Of a stretch of 64,000 nucleotides of DNA, positions 1 to 10,650 are shown piece by piece (the stretch's first letter is position 1; the number at the start of each line of letters is the position of its first letter). Origin of the DNA: Luscinia megarhynchos (taxonomy: Eukaryota > Chordata > Aves > Passeriformes > Turdidae); NCBI GenBank assembly GCA_034336665.1, contig CM067570.1:26183002-26247001 (forward strand), given 5' to 3'. The notes beneath the pieces were generated by a model. The model saw only the letters and a list, made by a program, of their open reading frames with translations. It made no database searches and had not been told where the DNA came from. A program made the translations under genes and the position numbers.

Positions 1-1586
1 CCTAAGGAGCTGAAGGTTTGCCCCTTGAGCCAGATGGCACCAGCTGACTGAGTTCCATGGCTGCTGCACATGCCACCAGGGGAGCAGGGAACTGACTGAC
101 CTGCCAGTGGGAACTGTTGGCTTCAAGCTGGGAGAAGACATGAGGACATGATTTAAAAAATACAGCAAATCAGATATGATGAAAAAAGCAAGCAAGCAAG
201 AAGGAAACCAAGGAAGAAAGGAAGCCAAGAAATAAACATCTAACTCCCACCATCATGGTTGTCTAAATAAGCTTGGGGTAAAATAAGTTGGGCTGAAACA
301 AAGTATGAAGCTGAAGAGTGGATAGAAACAAAGCACAGCAAAAGTAATGACTTCACCAGAGAAAATATACTTTTCACCAGAGGTTTAACCTGAAGAGGAG
401 GAAAAACAGTGACACCCATAGGTCATTTTTGTACCAGAAAAGCGTCCCTGTAACATTCTGCATACTTATAACATCTTCCATAGGAATCACCCAGGAAAAA
501 ACAAACAGCATTTGCCAGCAAAACTGAAGCAAGCTAGATGACCCTCCTGAAGGAGCAGTAAATAATTTTGCAGTTCAGTTCCTGCTGACAGTGAGGATTC
601 CAGACAGGAAAGCAGAGCAGCTGGCTAGTGTTTACTCACAGAAATGCCAGTGAGTACATATTACAGCCATGTGCTCCATGTGCTTTACGAGCGTGTCTGG
701 TAGCAGAGCCCTTGAGATCTGTGCCAAAACGACTACACTGCATCTCAGATGTATCTGAGCTTTAAGGATGTTTAAAATCTGAGGCCCCAAAAAACTTCAT
801 TAGAATTGGTGTTGCTTAACAACTATCTGGAAAAAGATGTGAACAATGTGGCAACATTTGAAGATGACAGAAGTATTTAGATTAGTTGTGATAAGAAGTG
901 ACAGCGAGGAACTTCAGAGAGATCTGACAAAGCCAGATGAATAGGCAGTTTGATAAGATACAAAGTTATTGTTGACAGCTGTAAGATAAATTAACTGAAG
1001 CTGCTCAGGAAAAGGACCCAGGCATTCACTGAGGACATCTGCACTGAAACCTTAAGCCAGCATGCAGCAGCAGTCCTGAAAGTTAATTAAATGTGAAGAT
1101 GCATACAAAGGAAAGCAGGAGACAATCATAACATCCATCTATAAAGTAAGGGTGCATGTTGGGCTGCATTCAGATCCAGTCAACCAATCCCAAAAGCTGT
1201 GGGAGAAACAAAAGGGACTTAAATTACTGCAAATATGAAGATAGTTCCAAATGAAAAGACAGTGAGATGTGAGAATTTTTAAGTAAAGAGAGGAATAATG
1301 TGTTGTAACAATAAGAGGACACAAATTTGCATAGATAGGTTTTCTTGCCACAAGATGTCATTGTTCACAAAAGCTGAATGTCCTCTTGCAGAAAATGGGA
1401 AGAGGGGCTAACTGAAAAAAAGCTTGGAGACTGAGAGGGAGCTCATTACATCATCAAAGGCAGATTTTCTCCAAAGTTTTTGTCATGTATGTAGCAAATA
1501 AATATTAGCAATTTACAATGACCATACATAGTGGAAAATAACTCTTTCTCATGTCTTAAGGGATACGAGTCTTCTAAGAAACTCAC
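1..1586. other. CDK15 intron, no exon seen
   Basis: I found no kinase catalytic-loop sequence on the minus strand and no convincing gene on the plus strand. Positions 179-235 form a purine-rich tract of AAG/AAGG units. The rest appears to be ordinary intron sequence. Confidence 0.6.
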
Positions 1587-1649
1587 CATAACATTGCATG
1601 AATGGAGTCCTCCAGGATGCTGGCCCATGTACTGTGCTAGATCGGTGTG
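1587..1649 (-). CDS. CDK15: CDK15 exon: HTDLAQYM to PGGLH
   Basis: A 63-base phase-0 exon of 21 codons, HTDLAQYMGQHPGGLHSCNV plus M, between TTCATTTAG and GTGAGT. It is the leftmost CDK15 exon found. The following exon, with the HRDLKPQN loop, was not seen between 1 and 1586. Confidence 0.92.
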
Positions 1650-4600
1650 CTAAATGAAAGAGAAGAACTTGAGGCAAAGCTTCTGCTGTAAAATGCCTCT
1701 ACCAACAATGCCTCTTCTGCAAATGGAAAAATACCTAATTGCTACAAGGGTGCCTATTTCACCTAGGTGAACATCTGGCCTGATGCAGCACACAAGTATG
1801 TGCTTAAGCTCTGGGTCACATCAGGCACCTGGCTGAGCTGTTATGTTTATGACCTGAAGCTGCTGGTTAACAGAATTCATACTTGTGCAGGAACTAATCA
1901 TAAAGCTGCAATAAGAAGACATAGTTTCTGTATTTTCTTTATAATTTGGTTGATTACCCTCCAAAGCAAGAGAAGTAGCAAGATTCATGTGGAGAATTTT
2001 ATTGGTATCCTTCCTAGTCTTCCCACGAGAGCAACTCACAGTTTGTTCATGGTAAGCCACTGGGGTCAGTGCCAAATCTGACCCCAGCTGGGATGTGAGC
2101 TCATATCATTATTTCCTATCCTTGCTGTGGCTCAAAAACAGTACTTTTATTCTGTTGGCAAGGCAGAAATGGGGGTAAATAATGTCTGCCACCCCAGTGG
2201 ACACAAGACATGGAATTATTTTTGCATACAGCTGTCACATATACAGAAAGAAAAGAGTAAGGCTGTGTGGCTGGAAAGCAGGAGATCAAGAAGGAAAATC
2301 AATCACTGCACTAAAGCATTACAACTTGTTTCTCTGCAGATGTCTCATAGTGCAGTAAATTCATTCTGCAGCCACTTCCCAGTACTAGCTCCACAGAAAG
2401 CTAGAAAAACATCAACTCACCATGTACTCTAAGACAAATGTTAGTGTCTCCTTGGTCTGGATAATGTCATGAAGCAGTACAATGTTGGCATGTTTCAAAC
2501 ACTTGAGAATAGAAGCTGGGAAAACACAAAAGGAAGATCAACGTTACTGCTGCTGGAAGAGGAAGGAGAACGTGCACAAAACAAGGCAGCGAAAATCAAA
2601 AACTGGGGAGTTCTAGTCCAGACTTGGCAGTTCTGTGAGAAGTGACAGCTCCTGAGCCTGAAGGAGGATGGATCAGCTCTGCAGAGAAGCAAGTATTAGT
2701 GCTCCAGGCTTGGCAGGAACCCATGCATCTCTCAGAGGTGGGATCTTGCCTCTGTCAGAAATAGCAGTTCACAGTTCCCAGGTGACAGTTTATAAGCTGA
2801 GGAGAAACAATTTCTTCAAGGTAAATGCTGAGGCAGGACATGGGAGCTCCCAGAGCTGGAAGGCAGAAGCTTCCAGCCTGCCACTGAGCTTCTCATTCTT
2901 CTCCCATCCACGCCCTGGTGTGTGCCCTCAGCAGGGCCTGTACAAGAGACTTCTGGGAAAAGCCGGGTTTCTACCAGTTTCCAGCTTCATAACAGAGCAA
3001 AAATCTGCAAAAAGAAATCACTGTAGATCTAAGCTAAATTCCGAGCTTAGTTCTGTGCACATTGGTTACTGTCTCTGGTTAAAAACTCTGAGAACAGAGA
3101 TGATGAAGTTACTGAGTGAATAGTAACTTGTTTGTATTTATAAAACTAGTGCAAGCTTTTCTTCCAGCCTAGCTATCCAAAAGCATCATTACAACTGTGT
3201 GTCCCTGGTCCTCAGGTCCTGACATGCCTTTGCCAAGCCTTGGCACATCCAGGGTGTGGTGATGCAGGGGGCAGCATGTGGAAGAGTCTCTGGCCCCATA
3301 CAGACCACAGAGCCCTGACTGATGCTAAGGCAAGAGCTGCAGCCTTCTGAGCCTTTTGGCATTGAGTTTGCTATGTTAGAGCAGGCTCCAGCCAGCACAC
3401 TCATGAAAGGAGCTTCTCAGCAGAAACTCTTCATGGGGGAAGAGAGTCCACAGCTTAATTATTGGCAACCTTAGGTGTGAGACAATATAACAGTAAATAT
3501 GTACACAGGAGGAATGTGGAGAAGAAGTGAAGCTGGGATTATTTTGCCTGTAGGTCGCTGGCACAACTGAAAAATCTGACCCAGCTGTTCACAGACACGG
3601 AACACAAACTACACAGAGAGAAGCCCTAAAGCCCCCAAAAAGCAGATGTCCCTCACTTGGGATTTTAGTTCTGCTTTTGGCATAGCAAAACAGCCTCAGA
3701 GCTGTTTCAGACCTACTTTTTGCTGCTGATTAAAACCAAATTAGTTTACTGTCAGGGCACGCAGTGCTACAAATTTCATTCAAATAAGGCATGGGCGTAC
3801 AATCTTGTTTCAGCTGAATTAGCTGAAGCACACAATACAGAACACGGGCCAGCTGTGGGAGGCAGAGTTTTAGTCACAATCAAAAGCTGCTTTTTTTGTT
3901 TTTCAAACAATCTGAAAAAGGTATTTGATGAGTTTCATGCTGGCAAAGCAAATTTATACTGGATTAGCACTTTGCCTTTGCGACCGTAACAATTTCACCT
4001 GGCTCTAAAAGCCCTACTGCCAGAGTTACACTGTGTGACACAGCTGTGGCCCAAGCCTGTGTCAGTTCTGAGGCTACTGAGCAGTAAGGGATGCCTGATT
4101 CAGCACAACTGCTGGAAACAGCAGATTGCAAAGTATTTCTTGCACAGAGCTTGGTGTGGCTGCAGCTAAACTGCCTCTGCTATTGATACTAGTCCATTTA
4201 GCTATCACCAGTGTGCACTGCAGTATGGACCTTAAACATGCTCCACACTGCACCTAATTGCATATGAACCTAGTGAAGATGCTCTGGCTAGAGCCCATCT
4301 GCTACAGAACATGATAACCTGACTCTGTGACACCTCCAAAATTCCATATGAGCGGAGCTATTGCTCCAGAGGTGCAGCACAGAGGGTCCACAGTGAAATG
4401 GAGAATTCCAGGCCTGTGCCTCCATCAGGCTTCTGGGAACTGCTCCTCACTTTGCTGCTTCTACAAGCCCCTGCTGGGGTGTCAGGTGCTGCTGCCAGAA
4501 GGGAGCTTTAAAGGCATTTTGTCTCTGCAGGGCTTCCTGGGGTGAAGCTTCTCTTTGTCAGGAAGCGCATTCCTCCGGGGGAGCACAGAATGCGCCGCCT

Positions 4601-7600
4601 TAATAAATCTTGTGCTTTGTTTTTGCTACTGACTTACATTGTAAATTTGAGGTGTCAGATGCTGCAAAGCTTGGCAGTACACAAAAGACCTGCTTAAAGC
4701 AGACCCTTCATAGGATCACCCTTGTTTTCTCCCATAATGAATGAAGTCAAGGCTCTCAGCCTGTCCAGTAGAGCATGTTAAAGGAGTGCTGATCTTTAGC
4801 TCATCATTAGTTCAGTGCCGATAAAGCTTTTAAAGCTTATTTTACTGGTGGACTACAAGTATAAATGCAGAGCAAAAGCACCACAGCAAATGAGTGTATA
4901 GGAAACTGTAACACAAGCCATTTTTTAAATAGGCATGTTTAGGTGTGTCTCTGATTTCACACAGAATTGGACTAAGGACTTAGTAAACTTTCTTGTCTTA
5001 ATTACAGTTATAAACCTGGAGTGCATTCAGTGACCTCTCTCTATTCTGAGTTGACTGCTATGAGAGGCTTTCTGTGCTAGTGTGCTCTGTGAAAGCTGGC
5101 ACATCTGGTCTCTGACTCTCCATCCCTGTAACCCTAGTTTCACAAGTGCAGTAAGAACTAAAAAAAAGACCCTATGTGTTTCATCTTACATTGATAGCTT
5201 TCACTAATACCATAAAACAAACTGGCACAACATTGCATATTTCTGTGTATGGAAGAAAAGATCATGGTCTTCTTGGGATTGTACAGCAGATGAAAATAGA
5301 AGCCTCAATTACCCAGGTTTGTCAACTTAGTCTGTAGGGAAATGTAAATACTTTCAGCCAAAATCAAGCACTTGCACAAAAGCATTTCTTTCTCCAAGAA
5401 ACTGAGAAATCTGCAGACATTTTGCCCAGTGTGCTACAAAGTTGACTGCTAAGAAGAATTTCTCACTGGACTGAAATGACAGATGTTATTAAACATCAGT
5501 TTTATTGAAAGTATCTCTCTTCAGGCTGGCATCTGTGATGCTCCAGGTATCAGCTAGGAAAGTGTCATAGTTGTAGTAATAAATCCACAACTGCCCAATG
5601 CAGCAGTGGTAAAAGCTGTGTAGCTTCTAGAGAGAGTGAGAGCAGCTGTGAAGGAAGCAGCAAGCTACAGGTGAAAGAGGGCCCTGACACTGCTAGAAAG
5701 AGCATGTTCTGTCTGCAGCTGGCACTTTCATTATCATGGGCACGGATTCATCTGTCACAAGTGCGTGCACCAGAGATTGCTCCTCTGCCCACTACACACC
5801 TATGCAGCCCAGAGTGAAGACATCCTCCATGAGAGGGTAAGGAAACTGAGAATTCTGGGAGAAGAATGGCCAGCACATCAATAAGCAAGAAAGGACTGAT
5901 GGAGACATCATGGAGCTTTTCAGGTTAAAACAAATGCTCTTCAAGAGTGATGTTCCTCTATGCCTTACCTTCCCGAATGGCTGTAAAGGGCACTCCCTCC
6001 TCTGCCTCCAGCCTGATCACTTTCAGTGCCACCAACTGGCTGTTGATCCTGTCAGGGCACAGCAGAAAGTCACATGAAGCTTCTCAGTGCTTGGCATGAT
6101 TACACCAACAGTCTCCCAAGCAAAAACCCCAGCAAAATGTCTAGGGCTTGCTGACCCACTCAAGCTCAGAAGGGAATTACAAACCTCCTCCATCTTATGT
6201 TCATTAGCAGTGAGCTGAGAGCCAGCCCACCTGGCTAGAGAAGCACTATGCTGCTGTCCAGGCATTGTCAGAGCATGGCTTTGAGCAGTGGCCCCACCCC
6301 ACCTTCTCACAGCTTCCCTGACCCTGTGTGATGGCAGTGTGACCTCATGCCCAATTTTCACAAGTGCAGAGATCCCTCACCTCAAGGAAAACCTTTGCTC
6401 TCTCCCTGGTTCAGCCAGACAATCTCCTGGCACACTGCTGTGGATCAAAGTCTTTGTGGTGCCTCCATGGCTGCATGGAGGAGCTCCCTGAAAAATTGGG
6501 ATGGGGCTTTGCAAATATCCCGGTTAAGGCAAAACTGGACTTTTGATTTGCCATTATCTCCCATAAGGAAGTGTTTCCAGCAAGCACTGGGAAGGCAATA
6601 TTGCTCACCTGCTGATCCCCTTGTACAGAGTTGCACAGGATCCTTCACACAGCTTCTCTAGGTGTACATAGGATGTGGCAGCTCCAAACGGGATGCCTTG
6701 TCTCTGCTTCATGAAGAAATTGGTATGTGTATTAGATTGCTGGGTAGAACAAGAAGCTAGTAGCAGTAATTAAGAACTGATGCATGGCTGGAATAACCAT
6801 AGGATAAAATATCTCCTGTCTGACTCTATGGATGCTGCACCTCAGCAGCATCTTGCTCCTGGAAAGAATCAGGGTAACTCCAAGGTCACTGTGTCCTGTA
6901 CCTCCAGCTCTGGAGGGTGTGGAGCTGAAGGGGCTGCAGATGGCAGAGAAAGGGATGCTCTGGTTACATCTAACAGCTGGCACAGGAAAAGAGGACAAAC
7001 AGTCACTGGCAAACTACCATTCTACTAATGAGTTTCTTTTCTTTCTCCTTGACTGCAGTGGCTTTGAGCAATGCACATAATTTTCATCTCTCTCTCTACC
7101 AGTCATAGCTCTCCAGTACTGCCTGTAAGGGGAGCAACTGTCTGTGTGTTCCTGTGTTGGTAAACGGTAGTGCTCACTCAGAACACACAAAGATAAAGCT
7201 GCCTTAAATTAAGCAGAGGGTATTTCTGCCAGCATCCTTCTAAATGCATGTTATTCCCCCTTACCCTTCAATTATTCATCTCTAAATAACCTGTTCGGGC
7301 AGGGACCAAAAACCAAATGCAGCAGTGAAATTTCAGGAAGTTTACATTTATGTATTCTTCTCCCTATTAATCCCTCACCTCCTTCCTCACCACTGTATAA
7401 TTTACATAGCCTGTTGATTTGGCCCATACAGCAGAACAGTGCTGTACACTACACAACTATAAAAAAAGTAGCAATGAATAGCAAGCAGTCTTCAAGCTCC
7501 TCCCGAGCAGCTATATTGAACGGATTATAATTGGACAAGACAGGATTTGCAATCTGTGGCATGCTGCCTCCTCCAGAACTGTAGGTTGCAGGCTCCCTCC

Positions 7601-8964
7601 CTGTTTGACAATCTCTCATTGGCATAGAACTCACAGTGCAATCTTCTCTCCCTGCTCATCACATCAAAGGCATTTATTGTCAACTAAGGTACAGATTCCT
7701 CTTTCAGCAGCTTCACAAGCCTGAAGCTGCAAAGTTTGATGCTGTCTGGTTAGAAGCAAATGTGACAGCTTTGCACTCCCACAAGTGGAAGAAGCACCCA
7801 GGCTTAGCCTATCTCAATGCAGAAGCATCACAATGTGATATTAAATACCTCTGCTGTAGTCACTGCTTCCATGTGCTGAAGGTCTTGGATTTGTGGGGAG
7901 ACCCTTCTCTCTGAACAGCAGCTGCTGCATCCTGGTCTGACAGCGTTCACACACAGCATGTCTCCCATGTTGTCCCATTTAAATTAAACTGCATCTCTTT
8001 TTCTCCTTGCTCCTCCCCGTCCCTCTGTGTCTGTAACAACAGCTCATATGACTCGCATGAGGTCTCTGCCTCAAACAGTCTTGTGATTTCTGCAGATTTT
8101 TCTTTGAAAGTCCAAATACATTCCTGGAGTAACTCCATTGCTTTGGTACATGCCCTCCAAAAATAGCCAACTTTTTTCATACCTGAAGATGGGGAATGAG
8201 TAAATGCAAACTTTCTGCTTGCACACATTTCTTTCAGCTCAGCAGCTCTCAGTGCAGTAAGCTGGATAATGAAGGGATGGGTTTCACACAAGAACAGGCC
8301 TTGACTTCCCTCCCTGCCTGCAGCATTTCTAAGCTTCAGCCTTCAGCCTCTGGGCTCTCAGGTGAGCTTTCTGAGCACTGTGGCTGAGCTGTGCTTTCTG
8401 CAGGAGCTGTACATTGACTGTCCTTGCTTTGGCATTTACATCAGCAGGGGACCTGTGTGTCCCTGCTGGATTATGTGTCTAAGGGATGCCATGAGTGGTA
8501 GCTGATAGAAAACAGTCTTGCCCATATGTCAGAATAAGCATAGCACACAGATTAGTCCTGCCCACTGAAGAGCAGGGAACACACAGTGGATTTACCCTGG
8601 ATGTGGACAGACAGAAAGTCCCCTTCTTTCAGTCCTGCATGAGCAGGACTCACTGTGCAGCTTCCTAGGAGTAACACCCCACCCACACACAGAAAATGAC
8701 AAGGGCTCAGGGAGCAGCATTGTCCTGTGGTGTTTTTATGCTGTCCCATTAGGTCCTTCAGTTCGCATTTGAATGCATCACATGAAATCTTCCCTTTGCT
8801 CCACTATTTTGATGTCCAAGGATGTCCTCTTTCCTTGAGCAAAAGGATTTCTTTAGAGCAAAAATGTCTTGGGAGGCAGGAGCAATTTCTGTGTCTTGTG
8901 AGCTAACACACCTGGAAGGCTTGATTTCCTTCACAAGACTTTCTTTTGCACCCCCATTAGCCAT
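1587..8964 (-). CDS. CDK15: CDK15 (PFTAIRE cyclin-dependent kinase), 5' part, runs off the left edge
   Basis: This is the N-terminal half of a Ser/Thr kinase of the CDK14/CDK15 (PFTAIRE) family, which in CDK14 works with cyclin Y at the membrane; the exact CDK15 partner is less settled. Coding exons in transcription order are 8964-8782 (candidate), 6739-6609, 6048-5969, 2515-2421 and 1649-1587. Phases agree across all of them and give 184 codons. Visible parts: the entry strand of the kinase (IPFGAATSYVHLEKL), the beta-3 lysine in QLVALKVI, the PFTAIRE helix (GVPFTAIRE), the LKHANIVLLHDII strand, the hinge (TFVLEYMHTDLAQYM) and QHPGGLH. The HRD, DFG and later exons are not in the window. Human CDK15 is also head-to-head with ALS2, which supports CDK15 over CDK14. 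An oddity is the glycine loop, which reads C-E-G-S-C-A instead of G-E-G-S-Y-A. Confidence 0.92.
1650..2420. other. CDK15 intron
   Basis: Lies between the hinge exon and the PGGLH exon. Open frames here are short and lack splice context or family resemblance. Confidence 0.7.
2421..2515 (-). CDS. CDK15: CDK15 exon: LKHANIVLLHDII to hinge
   Basis: A 95-base exon encoding ASILKCLKHANIVLLHD and ending TLTFVLEYM at a GTGAGT donor. The acceptor is TTTTCCCAG. It is nearly identical to the vertebrate CDK15 N-lobe. Confidence 0.95.
2516..5968. other. CDK15 intron of about 3.45 kb
   Basis: Separates the PFTAIRE exon from the LKHANIV exon. I see no repeat family, RNA gene or conserved coding block in it. 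Confidence 0.7.
5969..6048 (-). CDS. CDK15: CDK15 exon: beta-3 lysine and PFTAIRE helix
   Basis: An 80-base exon reading INSQLVALKVIRLEAEEG then VPFTAIRE. It is bounded by CTGACAG| and GAAG|GTAAGG. The ATP-anchoring Lys of VALK and the Glu of the C helix (AIRE) are both present. Confidence 0.95.
6609..6739 (-). CDS. CDK15: CDK15 exon: start of the kinase domain, glycine loop
   Basis: The acceptor on the minus strand is TTGTTCTACCCAG and the donor is CAG|GTGAGC. The exon starts with SNTHTNFF and ends with YKGIS plus two bases of an Arg codon. It carries IPFGAATSY and the nucleotide-binding loop LCEGSCATLYKG, where the family normally has LGEGSYATVYKG. Confidence 0.88.
6740..8781. other. Probable first coding intron of CDK15
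   Basis: No exon was recognised here. A minus-strand open frame at 7947-8291 is long for the region but has no family resemblance or phase-compatible splice sites that I could support. Confidence 0.5.
8782..8964 (-). CDS. CDK15: Candidate first coding exon of CDK15
   Basis: An ATG at 8964-8962 has A at -3 and G at +4, with an in-frame TAG three codons upstream. It opens 61 codons that end at a GTGATG donor, phase 0, which fits the phase-0 start of the next exon. A weak, gapped resemblance to the human CDK15 N-terminus can be seen (C..SQ, LK...CS at the same spacing, then a basic stretch before SN). This was judged by eye. The donor is not strong, and the ORF could be a chance open frame. Confidence 0.42.
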
Positions 8965-9623
8965 AATTTGCTAAATAGCTATCATCATGGACTTTGGTCT
9001 TCTCTTTATTTTCCAGGTATTCTTTGAACCACCAGGAAAGAGAAGTAATTTAGAACTGCTGTCCAGGCATGAGAATGGTTGTCTAGATACAACACATTCA
9101 GCAACAAACTGGTTATGTAGTCTTTTATTCTGGAAAACAGTTTTTAGCGTTACAACCAAATAATACTTGCTTTTTAAAAGAACGGAAAGATAAATGCACA
9201 AAAAGTGGACAATATAAAATGCACATGTAAATTCATATGAAGATTGTAAATTTTAATCTTGTGTACTTTTTGTGTCAGGGAGTAGAGGGGAAACACTGTC
9301 ACAAAGAGAATTAATCCAACTTTTGCCAGATAGCCAGAGCTGATAAATGAAGAAACCATCCTTGCAGCTGGTGATGGTTGTAATTGAAAAAAAAATATCA
9401 CTCCGGATAGTGGAGAAAACACTCTAATAGAAATGTTTAATAGCTATCCTTAGAAAATGTATGAATTTATAAAGGGGAGCCTATAGCTGTCTTTGAAAAA
9501 CCATGTTTTTTAAATGAAAGTTTCAGGCAACATAAAAAATGCTCGACTAAGAGATGGCATAATATTAATAGTACGTTTTACAAAGCTCGTTCAAATAGAA
9601 ACACATGTATGTACCCATAAAGG
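8965..9623. other. CDK15 5' flank, 5' UTR or intron
   Basis: AT-rich sequence between the candidate CDK15 start and the GATA repeat. No feature is supported. Confidence 0.4.

Positions 9624-9704
<81 letters not shown>
9624..9704 (+). repeat. (GATA)n microsatellite, about 20 copies
   Basis: Uninterrupted GATA units over 81 bases. The uniform copies suggest an active, length-variable short tandem repeat. It sits just outside the CpG island. A stretch rich in alternating purine and pyrimidine (GTGTGTAT, TGCATGTGCATA, GTATATACGCATA) follows to about 9795. Confidence 0.98.
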
Positions 9705-9705
<1 letters not shown>

Positions 9706-10166
9706 GATATACATAGTGTGTGTATCTACACGCATGGGTGCATGTGCATATTGTGTATATACGCATACTGGTGTATTTACGTGTACATATTTTAAATGTA
9801 TTCTGTGGAATCTGTGCCTGTAGAGGAGCACACATAGACGCGAGTGCGCGATCCGCACCAACACGGGCGCGCACCCGCAGCGGGGAGCACCGCATCCATT
9901 CAGACCGGGCCGGTCCTGAGGGAAGCGGTACGCTTCCGTTCCAGCAGCAGCTGCCGGGCGGGTTTGCGGCGCAGGCAGGGCCGGGCGGACGCTGTCGCTG
10001 TCCCCGATCCCGCACGGCCCGGCCCCGCGCTCTCTCCGTGCGCCTCGAACACTTCCCCACGCCCGCCCTCGTGTCGCTCCCGTCCCTGCCTGTTTTGTCC
10101 CGGGCAGGGACCCGTCGGAGCTCGCGCGGCGCCGGCCCCGCCCCCTGCGCGTTCCGCACCCCCGCG

Positions 10167-10173
10167 TGAGTCA
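10167..10173. promoter_or_regulatory. AP-1/NF-E2-type site in the CpG island
   Basis: The heptamer TGAGTCA, followed by GC, matches the AP-1 consensus and half of a Maf recognition element. It overlaps a possible GTGAGT splice donor, so it may instead be a splice signal. Confidence 0.3.
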
Positions 10174-10359
10174 GCCGGGCGGTGCGAGGGGCCGCGGGCA
10201 GCGCGCGGCGGAGGGCGGCGCGGCGGCAGCAGGTGCGGGGTGCGCGCGGGGAGCGCGCGGGGAGCGCGAGCGGTGCGCGAGCCGCGCCTGAGGGCGGCCG
10301 CGCGCGCCCACCCCTCCCTCCCGCACCCGCGCTGCGGGACCGGAGCGGAGCGCCGGGCG

Positions 10360-10618
10360 GCACCGGGGACAGCGGGCGGGCCCTGCGCCACCCGGCTGTG
10401 CCCGGGCACCGGGGACACCGGGACAGCGGGCAGGGCCTGCGCCACCCCGGCTGTGCCCGGGCACCGGGGACACCGGGACAGCGGGCAGGGCCTGCGCCAC
10501 CCCGGCTGTGCCCGGGCACCGGGGGCACCGGGACAGCGGGCAGGGCCTGCGCCACCCCGGCTGTGCCCGAGCACCGGGGACAGCGGGCAGGGCCCTGCGC
10601 CACCCCGGCTGTGCCCGG
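10360..10618 (+). repeat. GC-rich 55-bp minisatellite in the CpG island
   Basis: Five head-to-tail units begin at 10360, 10406, 10461, 10516 and 10571. The middle three are exactly 55 bases and nearly identical (GCACCGGGGACACCGGGACA... to ...CCCCGGCTGTGCCCGG). The first and last are shortened to about 46 and 48 bases. It produces long open frames on both strands rich in Gly, Pro, Ala and Arg, which I treat as repeat artefacts. Confidence 0.95.
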
Positions 10619-10650
10619 GCACCTGGGGAGAGGCTGAAGAGCGGCCCTGA

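Larger units (their letters stand above)
9838..10650. promoter_or_regulatory. CpG island, likely shared CDK15/ALS2 promoter
   Basis: About 800 bases of very GC- and CpG-rich sequence in an otherwise AT-rich region, placed between the minus-strand CDK15 exons and the plus-strand ALS2 exons. Human CDK15 and ALS2 are head-to-head, so a divergent promoter is a reasonable inference. Candidate ALS2 exon 1 donors on the plus strand are CCGC|GTGAGT at 10166 and CAGCAG|GTGCGG at 10233. Transcription start sites cannot be read from sequence. Confidence 0.75.

Noticed and set aside
9578..10603. Long minus-strand open frame of 341 codons
   Set aside because: It is built from the GATA repeat (Ile-Tyr-Leu-Ser runs) and the GC minisatellite; these repeats stay open by composition, and there is no family resemblance.
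9844..10650. Plus-strand open frame of 268 codons in the CpG island
   Set aside because: Arg/Pro/Ala/Gly-rich reading of the CpG island and minisatellite; stop codons are rare in such GC-rich DNA.
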